Assembly (NCBI RefSeq): GCF_001029285.1
Contig: NZ_LDZY01000005.1
Location: forward strand, 186,001-250,000
Source: Desulfosporosinus acididurans
GTDB lineage: Bacteria > Bacillota > Desulfitobacteriia > Desulfitobacteriales > Desulfitobacteriaceae
Direction: 5' to 3'
Length of the DNA: 64,000 nucleotides
Position numbers and translations under genes: made by a program. Within the stretch, counting starts at the first letter, position 1, and each line of letters begins with the position of its first letter. Shown here in pieces: positions 55,198 to 64,000 of this stretch. Below the pieces are notes generated by a model. It searched no databases and was not told where the DNA came from. It saw only the letters and a list, made by a program, of their open reading frames with translations.

Positions 55198-55710
55198 TTA
55201 CTTCATTTGTGATATTGGAATCTGAAAAGAAAGAAAAATTGTTGTACCCAGTATCAGAGCGATAACCCACGCCATGGGAGGATATTTTTGGTGGATAATC
55301 ATCATTGGCAAAAATACTAAATCAAATGCAGTAGACCACCAAACATTCCATCCATTACTATATTTATAGTATCCTAACATCGACATAACAAGTTCAATTA
55401 TTCCCGCTCCTACCAGCCAAAAAAACAAATATAGACCTCGCTCTGACCGTGGTTTACTTTTAGGATAGTTAGAAAGAAAGAGCAGGCCCATTGCTGGAAA
55501 GGTTAGCAAATCAGTTATTAAATGATTAAAAGTTACGTTCATTATTGGTGAAGTTAGCTCCCATAATGGATGGTTATATGTGAGCACGAAATAAATTAGT
55601 TCCCCGGTTACCCCAAACAATATTGTAGAATAATAGTTTCGCCAATCACGCCAATGTCCCCATTTGTAAGCAGAAATTATCCAGATAAAGATTTTTATCA
55701 ATCTGATCAT
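55198..55710 (-). CDS. CBO0543-type membrane protein
   Basis: This 170-residue protein has five hydrophobic helices and the family mark GHWRDWRNYYSTILFGVTGELIYFVLTYN near the N-terminus, followed by LFLSNYPKS and WWSTAFDLVFLPMMIIHQKYPP. This is a family common in spore-forming Firmicutes and has no known function. It stands alone between recombinase remnants. Confidence 0.75.
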   Translation of the reverse strand: MIRLIKIFIWIISAYKWGHWRDWRNYYSTILFGVTGELIYFVLTYNHPLWELTSPIMNVTFNHLITDLLTFPAMGLLFLSNYPKSKPRSERGLYLFFWLVGAGIIELVMSMLGYYKYSNGWNVWWSTAFDLVFLPMMIIHQKYPPMAWVIALILGTTIFLSFQIPISQMK

Positions 55711-55789
55711 CTTATCTTCGCTTTCTATAAACTTGACTAGTTTATATTATTTCCGCGTTGCGATAAATTATCTAGTTTTATTGCGTCCC

Positions 55790-56839
55790 TTATAAAATCT
55801 CCTTTACCTCTAACCCCACCTTAAGCACGAACTCCACCTCAACCATCGATTCCACTCTAACCTTCTCAACCAACTTCCGGAATAAGTCCCCATCAAACCT
55901 ATCCAGTGCCTCGCCATCCAGATAAGCCTTGAATTCTTCAACCAACCTGCCCTTCCACGCTCTCTCGGACTCATCAGTCTTCATTCTTTGACTATGCGCC
56001 TGCAACCTTTCAATTTCAGCAGTTGAATATTCCTGATTATTCCGCACCGCATCAATCAACTCTTGCTGAAGTTCAGCTATCTTTGCATCGATAGCCTCGA
56101 AGTCAAACTCAGGTCCACTAGTTTCTTCTATTATAATGGCCTCTTTATTGGTGATGATCCGATTCATCGCCCGCACAAACGCCTTCTCCAAAGCTTTATC
56201 CTTAACAGCCTTCATATCACAATCGCCGCCCGTTTGATGGTTAATACATATCCAAACAATCTGCAGATTCTTACCGCTTCCCCATTTGCTGCGCCGAAAT
56301 TTACTACCGCAATTCCCGCAAAACAACTTGCCGGAAAAAGCGTAGTCACTTGTGAATTTGCTTTTCCCAGTCTTAGAATACCCCCGCAGGTTTGACCGCC
56401 TTTCAAACTCAGCCTGCACTGCCGCAAACTCTTCCTTAGAAACAATAGCTTCATGACTATCCTCAACATAATACTGGGCTGCGTGTCCAGTATTTATCAC
56501 ACGCTTTTTGGTCAAAAAATCCAAGGTGTAGGTTTTTTGGAGCAGCGCATCTCCCATATACTTCACATTTTTTAGTATCCCAACGACGGTGCTATCATAC
56601 CACTTTGTACCACCAGCGCCAGTGATTACTCCATCTTTTTGCAGGTTACTGGCTATTTTATATGGGCTCTTGCCATCAAGAAACTCCCGATATATCCGGC
56701 GAACAGTCTCGGCTTCCTCGGGTGCTATAATTAACTGGCCCTGTTCATCCTTGGTATACCCGAGAAATTTGTTATGGTTAACTAAAACCTTTCCCTCTTG
56801 AAACCTGTAACTAATACCCATCTTCGTAATCTGCGACAA
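55790..56839 (-). pseudogene. Large serine recombinase lacking its catalytic domain
   Basis: About 350 residues cover the recombinase DNA-binding domain (GISYRFQEGKVLVNHNKFLGY, YREFLDGKSPYKIASNLQ), the zinc ribbon (FCGNCGSKFRR and CINHQTGGDC) and the coiled-coil tail. The N-terminal resolvase domain with the catalytic Ser is missing; the frame is closed by a TAA just before QEESSNLSQ, so it cannot recombine DNA. The family includes SpoIVCA, which excises the skin element from sigK. Its place directly downstream of sigK is the place of spoIVCA in B. subtilis. Bases 56840-57030 hold only decayed sequence. Confidence 0.8.
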
Positions 56840-57030
56840 GTTGGAACTCTCTTCTTGTTACGTCCGCGGAAACATAACTGACGACCTTCACATTTGAGTG
56901 AGTTACCTTGTATAACTGATTCTTTGTTAACCTGAAGTGTCCTATTGCAAAGCCCTTCAATGGCCTCGTTCACGAATTTAATGAAGTTTAATCATTATAT
57001 TTCCCATTCCCATATCTACCCATATCGTTA

Positions 57031-57774
57031 TTATTTCGGATCAATCCTCTTCATCTCTTCCATCAGCTTTTGAATCGCCTTTTTTTCTATCCTTGACACG
57101 TAAGACCGTGATATCTCCAGAACTTTTGCAATCTCACGCTGGGTCCGCTTAGGGCTGTTCATGAGCCCATAGCGCAATTGAAGCACCATTTTCTCCCTCT
57201 TGGTAAGTTTTTTGACGAGCTCCAATAACGCTTTCTGCTCCGAAGCATTTTCAACTCTAATTGAAATATCCTCTTCATTAGAACCCAGAACATCAATGAG
57301 AGAAATCTCGTTTCCTTCTTTATCCATGCCAATAGGATCGTATATAGACACTTCCCCTCGGGATTTCTTCAAGGATCTCAGATGCATCAAAATTTCGTTT
57401 TCAATACACCGGGCCGCATAAGTTGCCAGCTTGGTCCCCTTCCCGGGATCAAAGGTGTTGATGCCTTTAATTAAACCAATGGTTCCAATGGAGATCAGAT
57501 CATCCCCATCCTCTCCCGTTCCGTCAAATTTTTTGACAAGATGAGCCACTAAGCGCAAATTATGTTCTACAAGCGTATTACGCGCGTGCTCCACCTCACG
57601 AGTCATTGTAAAGGGCTGCGTTGATTTGCTTTTGCTTAAAATTGATAAACATCGAGCTTCTTCATGCTCGCTCAATGGTTGGGGAAAAGCATTATTATTA
57701 ATATAAGAAACTAGTAAGGTTACGCCTTTGAGAACGGATAGAGCAATTGCAGCCAGCAAAAATTCAGTGAACAC
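57031..57774 (-). CDS. sigK: Pro-sigma-K, late mother-cell sporulation sigma factor
   Basis: This 247-residue sigma factor has a hydrophobic pro-sequence (about 1-25) followed by SYINNNAFPQPLS, as in pro-sigma-K, which SpoIVFB cleaves. Region 2 (LRLVAHLVKKFDGTGEDGDDLISIGTIGLIKGINTFDPGKGTKLATYAARCIENEILMHLR) and region 4 (REKMVLQLRYGLMNSPKRTQREIAKVLEISRSYVSRIEKKA) are complete. GTG 57774 is preceded by AAGGGG. In the mother cell it drives late coat and cortex genes. Codons 80-247 are duplicated at 23378-23884. The neighbouring dead recombinase suggests an ancient insertion history. Confidence 0.93.
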   Translation of the reverse strand: MFTEFLLAAIALSVLKGVTLLVSYINNNAFPQPLSEHEEARCLSILSKSKSTQPFTMTREVEHARNTLVEHNLRLVAHLVKKFDGTGEDGDDLISIGTIGLIKGINTFDPGKGTKLATYAARCIENEILMHLRSLKKSRGEVSIYDPIGMDKEGNEISLIDVLGSNEEDISIRVENASEQKALLELVKKLTKREKMVLQLRYGLMNSPKRTQREIAKVLEISRSYVSRIEKKAIQKLMEEMKRIDPK

Positions 57775-57890
57775 CCTCTCACCCCTTTCGAACCATGTTC
57801 ATAACTATGCTCGAAAAAGATGAATTGTGCTTTTCCACTAAATAATATAAGGAAAAACCAATGATTAAACGCGTAATATTACTATGTCGA

Positions 57891-58898
57891 TTAAGATTTT
57901 AAACTTGAGTTTAACAGGAATCTCCAAGAATCAATACACATTTCTCTAAGTCCTCGGCTAGGAGTCCATCCTAATTCAGTTTTTGCTTTATGCGCATCAG
58001 CATAACATTCCGCAATATCACCAGAACGACGGGGAGCCAGTTTGTAATTTACCTTTTGTCCTGTTACCTTTTCAAAGGTTTGAACTACTTCTAAAACACT
58101 ATACCCATTACCAGTCCCTAAGTTATAAACGTGTACTCCTGGGTCGGTCATAATTTTTTGAAGAGCTTTTAAATGCCCTTGGCTAAGATCCATCACATGA
58201 ATGTAATCGCGGATACCTGTTCCGTCCTTTGTAGGATAATCATTACCGAACACGCTTAGTGTTTCTAGCCTTCCTGCAGCTACTCTAACGAGATAGGGCA
58301 TAAGGTTATTAGGGACACCATTTGGGTCTTCTCCAATGAGCCCAGTTGGATGCGCCCCAATTGGATTAAAATATCGAAGTAAGGCGATGCTCCATTCGTT
58401 ATCAGACCTGTAGAGATCGCTCAGAACATTCTCGATTATAACTTTGCTATACCCGTAAGGGTTTGTGCCTGATAAAGGAGAATCTTCTTCAATAGGGACC
58501 TTTTTCGGGATTCCATAAACGGTGGCTGATGAACTAAAGACTAGTCGTTTTACTTTGTAATTATCCATGACTTCACAAAGAGTTAACGTACCACAAACAT
58601 TATTATGATAGTATTTGAGTGGAAATTGTATGGATTCTCTCAAAACCTTAAGCCCAGCAAAATGTATGACTGCATCAATCTGGTTATCGTCAAAAACGTT
58701 TTCTAAAGCTAATTTATCTAAAAGATCTATGTGATAAAATTTAAAGTTTTTATTAGTAATTTGTTGTATTCGATTGAGTACCTCTGGCTTAGAGTTACTA
58801 AAATTATCTATAATTACTATCTCGTATCCGCTATTTAAGAGTTCTACACAAGTATGACTTCCGATGTAGCCAGCTCCTCCCGTGATCAATATTCTCAT
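57891..58898 (-). CDS. galE: UDP-glucose 4-epimerase
   Basis: This 335-residue extended short-chain dehydrogenase has the NAD-binding GGAGYIG (7-13), catalytic SSSATVYG and YGYSK, and the C-terminal NLGTGNGYSVLEV and GDIAECYAD blocks of GalE. It interconverts UDP-glucose and UDP-galactose in the cytoplasm. Next to a dolichyl-phosphate-mannose-synthase-like transferase it probably feeds envelope polysaccharide. It stands about 110 bases upstream of nothing on its own strand but sigK. Confidence 0.93.
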   Translation of the reverse strand: MRILITGGAGYIGSHTCVELLNSGYEIVIIDNFSNSKPEVLNRIQQITNKNFKFYHIDLLDKLALENVFDDNQIDAVIHFAGLKVLRESIQFPLKYYHNNVCGTLTLCEVMDNYKVKRLVFSSSATVYGIPKKVPIEEDSPLSGTNPYGYSKVIIENVLSDLYRSDNEWSIALLRYFNPIGAHPTGLIGEDPNGVPNNLMPYLVRVAAGRLETLSVFGNDYPTKDGTGIRDYIHVMDLSQGHLKALQKIMTDPGVHVYNLGTGNGYSVLEVVQTFEKVTGQKVNYKLAPRRSGDIAECYADAHKAKTELGWTPSRGLREMCIDSWRFLLNSSLKS

Positions 58899-59008
58899 AA
58901 CAAACCTCCCAGAGTAAGGTAAACCTCCTTAAATGAATAGAATAAACTATTAATGTTGCTAATCCAAAGATATTCGAAAGTTACAGCTCGTATGGCAAAT
59001 GCTAATAC

Positions 59009-59359
59009 CTATTGATCTAAGTAAGTTTTATCTTCTTTTATGTAAAGCTTAAGCAAACCAATTTCTTGTGTTAATCTTGTAGTTCGATCAGTTATTTTTG
59101 TTATTGTAATGGTAAGATAGTATATATAAATGATTAAAAACAGAATAGCACATAAGAAAATAAAAGAAGGTCCATAATCTATCCCCATAATATGGGCAAA
59201 TCTATCCCAAAACTTCACTGTCAAAGGAATAAAAATTATGATAGCAACTAGAATTAGCCATAAAAAAGCATAAAAAAAATGAAGTTTATGCTTTCTAACC
59301 GCCAATATGGTCACAAATGCAAAAATAATCCCAAAACTTAATGAGAAATTGTAAATCAA
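59009..59359 (-). CDS. DUF2304 membrane protein
   Basis: This 116-residue protein has three hydrophobic helices and a short polar tail, matching DUF2304 (RKHKLHFFYAFLWLILVAIIIF, TRLTQEIGLLK). Such proteins commonly accompany DPM1-type glycosyltransferases. It overlaps the transferase gene by 4 bases. Confidence 0.8.
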   Translation of the reverse strand: MIYNFSLSFGIIFAFVTILAVRKHKLHFFYAFLWLILVAIIIFIPLTVKFWDRFAHIMGIDYGPSFIFLCAILFLIIYIYYLTITITKITDRTTRLTQEIGLLKLYIKEDKTYLDQ

Positions 59360-60060
59360 ATTTGCTTCACCCTACCCTTTGACTCACCAATTAACAGAAC
59401 TGTACCTACTTTAATCATATACCAGATTGATTTAATTAATGTTATTGAAGAATGACCATATTTTCTTTCGCGCATTTTTACTGGAACTTCATTAATCTTA
59501 AACCCTCTTCGATTTAACTGTGTAATTACTTCAACCTCTGGAAAATCCGTAGGATAATTATTAGCAAACTCATTAATTACTTTAGAGTTTATAGCACGAA
59601 AGCCCGAAGTAGGATCGGTAAACACCTTACCAGTTAGAAATTTAAGCATAAATTTGAAGATATTCGTGCCCATACGACGTGCTCGACTTGATATAAACCC
59701 ATCTTTGTCTATATATCGAGATCCTATTACTAGATCAGAGGTTTCAAGTTGTTTTAATAATAAAGGTATCTGGCTCGGGTCATGTTGACCATCTCCATCA
59801 ACTTGTATTGCTACTTTAAAATCACGACATTTTGCATATAAAAACCCTGTTTGCATTGCACCTCCAATCCCTAAATTCAAGGGCAAAGAAACTACTTTTG
59901 CGCCCGCATTCAAAGCAACTGAATATGTATTGTCGGTGGATCCATCATCAATTACTAATATCTCTGATTGAGGTAGGAATTGTTTTATTTCCATTATTAC
60001 ATTAGCAATTCCTCGCGCTTCATTCCATGACGGGATGATTACCAAAATCTTATCCAACAT
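59356..60060 (-). CDS. GT2 glycosyltransferase, DPM1-like
   Basis: This protein of about 234 residues starts at ATG 60060 behind CTGGAGG. The GT-A fold has IIPSWNEARGI, VIDDGSTDNT (nucleotide-sugar binding), QVDGDGQHDP (metal-binding DxD-type region), SGFRAINSKV and an ERKYGHSS block. It would transfer a sugar from a nucleotide donor to a polyprenyl phosphate at the inner membrane face. The overlapping DUF2304 partner may help with membrane attachment or flipping. Confidence 0.9.
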   Translation of the reverse strand: MLDKILVIIPSWNEARGIANVIMEIKQFLPQSEILVIDDGSTDNTYSVALNAGAKVVSLPLNLGIGGAMQTGFLYAKCRDFKVAIQVDGDGQHDPSQIPLLLKQLETSDLVIGSRYIDKDGFISSRARRMGTNIFKFMLKFLTGKVFTDPTSGFRAINSKVINEFANNYPTDFPEVEVITQLNRRGFKINEVPVKMRERKYGHSSITLIKSIWYMIKVGTVLLIGESKGRVKQI

Positions 60061-60251
60061 CAAGCCTCCAGTTTCAGAACAGGGTTTCCTTAAATTCAAG
60101 TGGATATGAAATAGATGTAATAACATTTCGACAGAATTTCTAGAAATCCTTTTAAATTTAACCAGTTTTTTTCTATTGTGGTATATTTTTGTTAATGCTA
60201 AAAGACCTTGAAGAGATAAACTTCGATAATATAAAACGACAAATTAGACAT

Positions 60252-60290
60252 AATGAGTTGCAAAGTTGATTAAACCTCTTGCAACTCATT
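60252..60290 (-). terminator. Hairpin after the anchor/NHL protein gene
   Basis: AATGAGTTGCAA and TTGCAACTCATT form a perfect 12-pair stem about 45 bases after the stop of the 60335-62734 gene. The flanks are AT-rich on both sides. Confidence 0.6.
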
Positions 60291-60334
60291 AATTAATCTT
60301 AATAATCTCGATATAATTTCACCCACAATATCAA

Positions 60335-62734
60335 TCACAGTTTTGGAATAAGCCGTTTTATAACATTGTTTAAGGTATCGGATATATAAACGTTACCATT
60401 TCTGTCAACAGCAACGCCTTTAGGCCAATTAAGCCTAGCTGATGTTGCATCTGCCATATCACTGCTATTTCCTAGATAACCATCACCAGCAATGGTAATT
60501 ATTTCACCCGTTGAATGCATAACCTTTCTTATCCTCTGATTACTTGAATCAGCTATATATAAATTATCTGCTTCATCAATAGCAACATCATAAGGATAAA
60601 ATAGAGATGCCTCGACAGCACTACTGTCGTCACCAATTCCTTCTGCAGTTGTACTATTAGTTGGCAATTTACCCCCTCCAGCTACTGTTGTTATTATTCC
60701 AGTATTTAAATCAATTTTTCGTATCCTGTGGTTAAATGTATCAGCAACATACAGATTACCCACGCTGTCAAAGGCCAAACCAATGGGATTATTTAAAGTA
60801 GCTTCTTTGGCAGGGCCTCCATCTCCCGAAAAGCCGCCTATTCCCGCCTGTCCAGCAATCGTTATAATATTAGTCCAATCACTTGAAATTCTTCTAATAA
60901 TGTCGTTTTGGGTATCAGCAATGTATAAATTCCCCTTTTTATCAATAGCAATACCCTGGGGTGTATTGAATTTTGCTTTTAATGGATTTCCTCCACCATC
61001 TGAGTAACTACCCGAAGAACCAGGTTCTAAAACTCCTGCAATGGTTCTTAAATTACCTGATTCATCAATCATCCGTATTATATGATTATCTGTATCAAGA
61101 AAGTAAATATATTTACCACACGGACTTACTGCTACATCCATCGGTTCATACATTCCCTGCCCGTGAGCAGATCCTTGGTAATCAGTAGGTGTATACCCGT
61201 TATCTTTTCCATTCCCCGTTATGGTTGACATGTTTGTACTTCCATTTGAAAATACTACTTTTCTAATACTCCCATTTTTTTCATCTGCAATATAAAGTGT
61301 TTCATTACTATCAACTGAGAGACCTCGAGGTCCATAGACCTCACCGCTAGTAGCCGGGGAAAAAGTTTTTGGATCTGAAGAACCCTCGTCGCCATTAAAT
61401 CCACCTATACTTGTTCCGACGTAATTAACAATTGAATAATTAGTTGCAGCAAATCTCGGATCAGAAGGATTAGGGGGGGGATTGTCATTACAACCCTGCC
61501 CTGGACTATTCGTGCTAGTTACCGTAACCGTGACTGTTGCCGTTGCTGTTCCGCCTTTTCCATCACCTATCGTATAGGTGAAACTGTCGGTTCCTTCATA
61601 GTTTGTTTCTGGTGTGTATTTGACCGTGTTGTCTGGGTTTATGCTTACACTGCCATGACTTCCCTGCGTTACATCCGTTACTGTGAGGGGATCGTTATCG
61701 GGGTCCCGATCATTTCCTAAAACATTTATAGTTATTGCGGTATTTTCTGGCGTTGTCTCCGCATCATTTTCGGCAATCGGATTACTATTAACTGGCGAAG
61801 ACGTAGGTAAGCATCCAGTAAAAGGGATATCATGAAATTCCCATCCGTTTGAATTATCTGCCAATAATTCTTTTACAATAAACCTTCCTTGAACATTACC
61901 ACACCCGCTGGATATCCACGTAGCTTTTGGAGCAAGTATAGAGCCATGAACTGTATAACCAGTAAGTTTTGTGGCTTCATAGAAATTCCATACCAATTTC
62001 TCATTACCCCATACTTTTCCATTAGGTTCGCTGCCATTAATAAACATACTATTGTTTTTAAAACCTAAATTATCTCCACTTACATTCATAAGAATTGTTG
62101 AATTATTAGGCACGTTTATATGTATTTCCAAGTCCTTCAGGCTTTTCCCACTGCCAAATACATTTGTTCCGTCAAAAGTAAAAACATTTAATGTCTTGTT
62201 GTCTCCTGTTAAATCTAATTCGCCCCAGGGAGCAACATTGTGGCTACAGCTATTATCAGGAAGTTGGGCACATTTCCCAGACAAATCATTCAAATAACTT
62301 TTTGCTTGGTCGAAATCAATAACTTTTGAACAGATAACCGAAGTACCCTTCCTATTTTGCCAGATATTGTATCCATTGGTTTGAAGTCCATCTCCGTAAA
62401 CAGTATTTCCGCTTTGATTTATTAAATTTCCATTTAATGTAAAATTTCCTCCTACGAGGATATCTGCTTCTGTTGGATTATTCAGCTGCGATCCTACCGT
62501 AAAATTACCTAAGGTTGCATTTCCGCCGATGGCAATTCTTCCTTCAGAATCAGCCCCATTTTTGATCGCATCCTCTAAAATAAAAACATTAAAATCATTC
62601 GCTACCCCAAAATTTGTTGATTGATCATAATTACCAAGATAATTAACACCAGATGCGTACGCAATTTTGTATTGCACCAACAATTGCAACGATAGGAACA
62701 GGATCAATAAAACAGCTAAAAGTTTTCGATGCAT
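60335..62734 (-). CDS. Secreted choice-of-anchor-A protein with NHL propeller
   Basis: This exported protein of about 799 residues has a signal peptide (LLAVLLILFLSLQLLVQYKIAYA). A choice-of-anchor-A domain spans about 33-300 (NVFILEDAIKNGADSEGRIAIGGNATLGNF). One cadherin/Ig-like VCBS domain spans about 320-405 (AENDAETTPENTAITINVLGNDRDPDNDPLTV). Five or six NHL repeats follow at about 440-799 (GLSVDSNETLYIADEKNGSIRKV type). It probably binds the surface or matrix through the propeller. ATG 62734 is the chosen start; the GAGGGG before it is slightly distant (12 bases). It lies beside glycan-assembly genes. Confidence 0.85.
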   Translation of the reverse strand: MHRKLLAVLLILFLSLQLLVQYKIAYASGVNYLGNYDQSTNFGVANDFNVFILEDAIKNGADSEGRIAIGGNATLGNFTVGSQLNNPTEADILVGGNFTLNGNLINQSGNTVYGDGLQTNGYNIWQNRKGTSVICSKVIDFDQAKSYLNDLSGKCAQLPDNSCSHNVAPWGELDLTGDNKTLNVFTFDGTNVFGSGKSLKDLEIHINVPNNSTILMNVSGDNLGFKNNSMFINGSEPNGKVWGNEKLVWNFYEATKLTGYTVHGSILAPKATWISSGCGNVQGRFIVKELLADNSNGWEFHDIPFTGCLPTSSPVNSNPIAENDAETTPENTAITINVLGNDRDPDNDPLTVTDVTQGSHGSVSINPDNTVKYTPETNYEGTDSFTYTIGDGKGGTATATVTVTVTSTNSPGQGCNDNPPPNPSDPRFAATNYSIVNYVGTSIGGFNGDEGSSDPKTFSPATSGEVYGPRGLSVDSNETLYIADEKNGSIRKVVFSNGSTNMSTITGNGKDNGYTPTDYQGSAHGQGMYEPMDVAVSPCGKYIYFLDTDNHIIRMIDESGNLRTIAGVLEPGSSGSYSDGGGNPLKAKFNTPQGIAIDKKGNLYIADTQNDIIRRISSDWTNIITIAGQAGIGGFSGDGGPAKEATLNNPIGLAFDSVGNLYVADTFNHRIRKIDLNTGIITTVAGGGKLPTNSTTAEGIGDDSSAVEASLFYPYDVAIDEADNLYIADSSNQRIRKVMHSTGEIITIAGDGYLGNSSDMADATSARLNWPKGVAVDRNGNVYISDTLNNVIKRLIPKL

Positions 62735-62849
62735 CTTATAATTCAACCCCTCAAATAAACATTTTCACAAAATACTATAAAATAAAGCAACAAGTTTTGG
62801 GAGTAAAATACTAGTTTAACTTTTCTATTAAAAACAAGTTACAAAAAGC

Positions 62850-64000
62850 TCAGAAACCCCAAATTCTTCTAAAGTTATCCTCAGATGTTCTACTCAGACT
62901 AATGTGATATACCTCTATAAAATCATCTTTATAATAAATGCTTAAGTTTTGATGGGCTGTTCTATATGTTTCAATCCATTTTTCAATTGCTTCATAGTTT
63001 TTAAGCCGCTCTTTATAAAGTGCCTCATTGATATACATACCATTGCTAAATAATTTCTTTTGCACAAAGATAAAGTAATCCGATACGAACGGTTCTTCTT
63101 GATTAACCTCCTTTCTAAAAGTCAGTGTTCTAGGATCATATAGATTTAAAAAATTACTTATGTTAATATACCCTCCCTTTCCCAAAGCGATATAGTAGCC
63201 TTCCTCTTCAGAAACCATAACCCATTCCGAATTGCAATACTCATCACATATCCGTAGATATTGGTTAATTTCTTGATCGTACTGTATCTTAAAAGGCTGT
63301 GGTAGGGAAGGCCTGCTAAAAAGTATTATAGTAACCATGGCCATGAAGCAAATACAGTATTCCAGGATATGAATCGGAGTGTATTTCTCAAAATTATCCT
63401 GGATTAATCCTAGCAAAAGTCCAACACCTATTGACGCTAATAACGTCCAAAAAACCCCAAATACAAATGTTAAATTCAAATTATCTATATTTATTCCGAT
63501 ATATCGATACAACAATAGGGATGATATGCCTAATATAAATAGAACAAAAGCAACAATTCTTTCATGAATTTCTTTGTTTTGTAATATTGCAACCAGCAGA
63601 AATAATATAAAACCAAGAATTGCAATCTCGTCAATAATTCCAAATTTTTTTATACTAGGAATTAAATTAAAAGTAAGTAAATCAGCTGCCTTAACGTCTG
63701 ACTTTTTACCAAGGAGCAACGAAACTATAATTTGCAATAGTGTTACTATCCCAGATCCAAAAGATACTAAAAATAAATCTCTCGAAGCTAGTCTGGAATT
63801 ACCAGCATCAAATATTAAATATGATAAAATCAAAAATAAAAACATGCTCCACGAAAGAATATAAATATATGTATTGACATATCCGTTTATTAACATGGCC
63901 GCGGCGACTGTCCACAAGTACCGCTTTTCATGAGTTTTCATAAAGGAAATAGCAAAATACCAAGACAGAAATAGAAAAATGATCCCAAACACTAACGAAT
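62850..64000 (-). CDS. Large multi-pass membrane protein, 5' end off the window
   Basis: The frame is open to the window edge; at least 380 residues are visible. About nine hydrophobic helices are followed by a soluble tail of about 130 residues (EYCNSEWVMVSEEEGYYIALGKGGYINISNFL...). The layout recalls GT39/GT-C polyprenyl-linked glycosyltransferases or O-antigen-type membrane proteins, but the diagnostic N-terminus is missing. It fits with the glycan genes downstream. Confidence 0.65.
   Translation of the reverse strand, partial: SLVFGIIFLFLSWYFAISFMKTHEKRYLWTVAAAMLINGYVNTYIYILSWSMFLFLILSYLIFDAGNSRLASRDLFLVSFGSGIVTLLQIIVSLLLGKKSDVKAADLLTFNLIPSIKKFGIIDEIAILGFILFLLVAILQNKEIHERIVAFVLFILGISSLLLYRYIGINIDNLNLTFVFGVFWTLLASIGVGLLLGLIQDNFEKYTPIHILEYCICFMAMVTIILFSRPSLPQPFKIQYDQEINQYLRICDEYCNSEWVMVSEEEGYYIALGKGGYINISNFLNLYDPRTLTFRKEVNQEEPFVSDYFIFVQKKLFSNGMYINEALYKERLKNYEAIEKWIETYRTAHQNLSIYYKDDFIEVYHISLSRTSEDNFRRIWGF

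Noticed and set aside
56782-56973. 63-residue frame upstream of the recombinase
   Set aside because: It runs out of frame over the recombinase coding sequence and does not supply a catalytic domain.
1-64000. tRNA or rRNA genes
   Set aside because: No cloverleaf-like segments or conserved rRNA stretches were noticed by eye; a tRNAscan run would be decisive.

Overview
The window looks like a chromosomal segment of a spore-forming, low-to-moderate GC Firmicute. The pro-sigK sporulation sigma factor, the CWB2 cell-wall-binding repeats, the GH18 spore/cell-wall glycosidase, the CBO0543-type membrane protein and the frequent TTG/GTG starts behind strong AGGAGG sites point to the Desulfosporosinus/Desulfitobacterium group. 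That assignment is inference from gene content; no search was run.

Layout. (1) 0-11 kb: a partial COG4705 membrane protein, a two-component system, an esterase-PadR operon with a visible promoter and palindromic operator, a second COG4705 copy, a DedA-PAP2 fusion, a structured repeat element, a GH18 glycosidase and a CPA2 antiporter. (2) 11.9-21.2 kb: a 1964-residue surface protein (GLUG, Ig-like and CWB2 repeats) beside a receiver-like protein lacking the phosphoacceptor Asp, a BTAD-type response regulator and a 7TMR-DISM histidine kinase. (3) 21.7-23.4 kb: a ParE/Phd-type toxin-antitoxin pair, then fossils of a second copy of the surface-protein/regulator locus. (4) 23.4-57.8 kb: a stretch bounded by a 5'-truncated sigK fragment (23378-23884) and a complete sigK (57031-57774) in the same orientation. 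Between them lie an iron(III)-type ABC operon with shared TGTAAC-N4-GTTACA operators, a ChrB-like protein, an MFS transporter, an RND pump, a methyltransferase, a second DedA-PAP2 copy, IS4-like and IS21 elements, a secreted-protein region, a complete comX-comQ-comP-comA-like quorum-sensing cassette (50490-54691) and a truncated serine recombinase next to sigK. (5) 57.9-64 kb: galE, a DPM1-type glycosyltransferase with its DUF2304 partner, a choice-of-anchor-A/NHL surface protein and a large membrane protein cut by the window edge.

The strongest signals are the ComQXPA-like pheromone system and the sigK duplication. The two sigK copies encode the same C-terminal 119 residues with about 25 silent differences and then share 206 identical bases up to the break. 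This is what a skin-like or Campbell-type inserted island of about 33.65 kb would leave. The region is also rich in internal duplications and decaying copies: DedA-PAP2/amidase, the surface-protein regulator locus, the comA 3' flank with a TolB-like gene, recombinase tails and an IS relic. Comparing these copies allows one frameshift to be diagnosed directly. No tRNA, rRNA or CRISPR array was seen.
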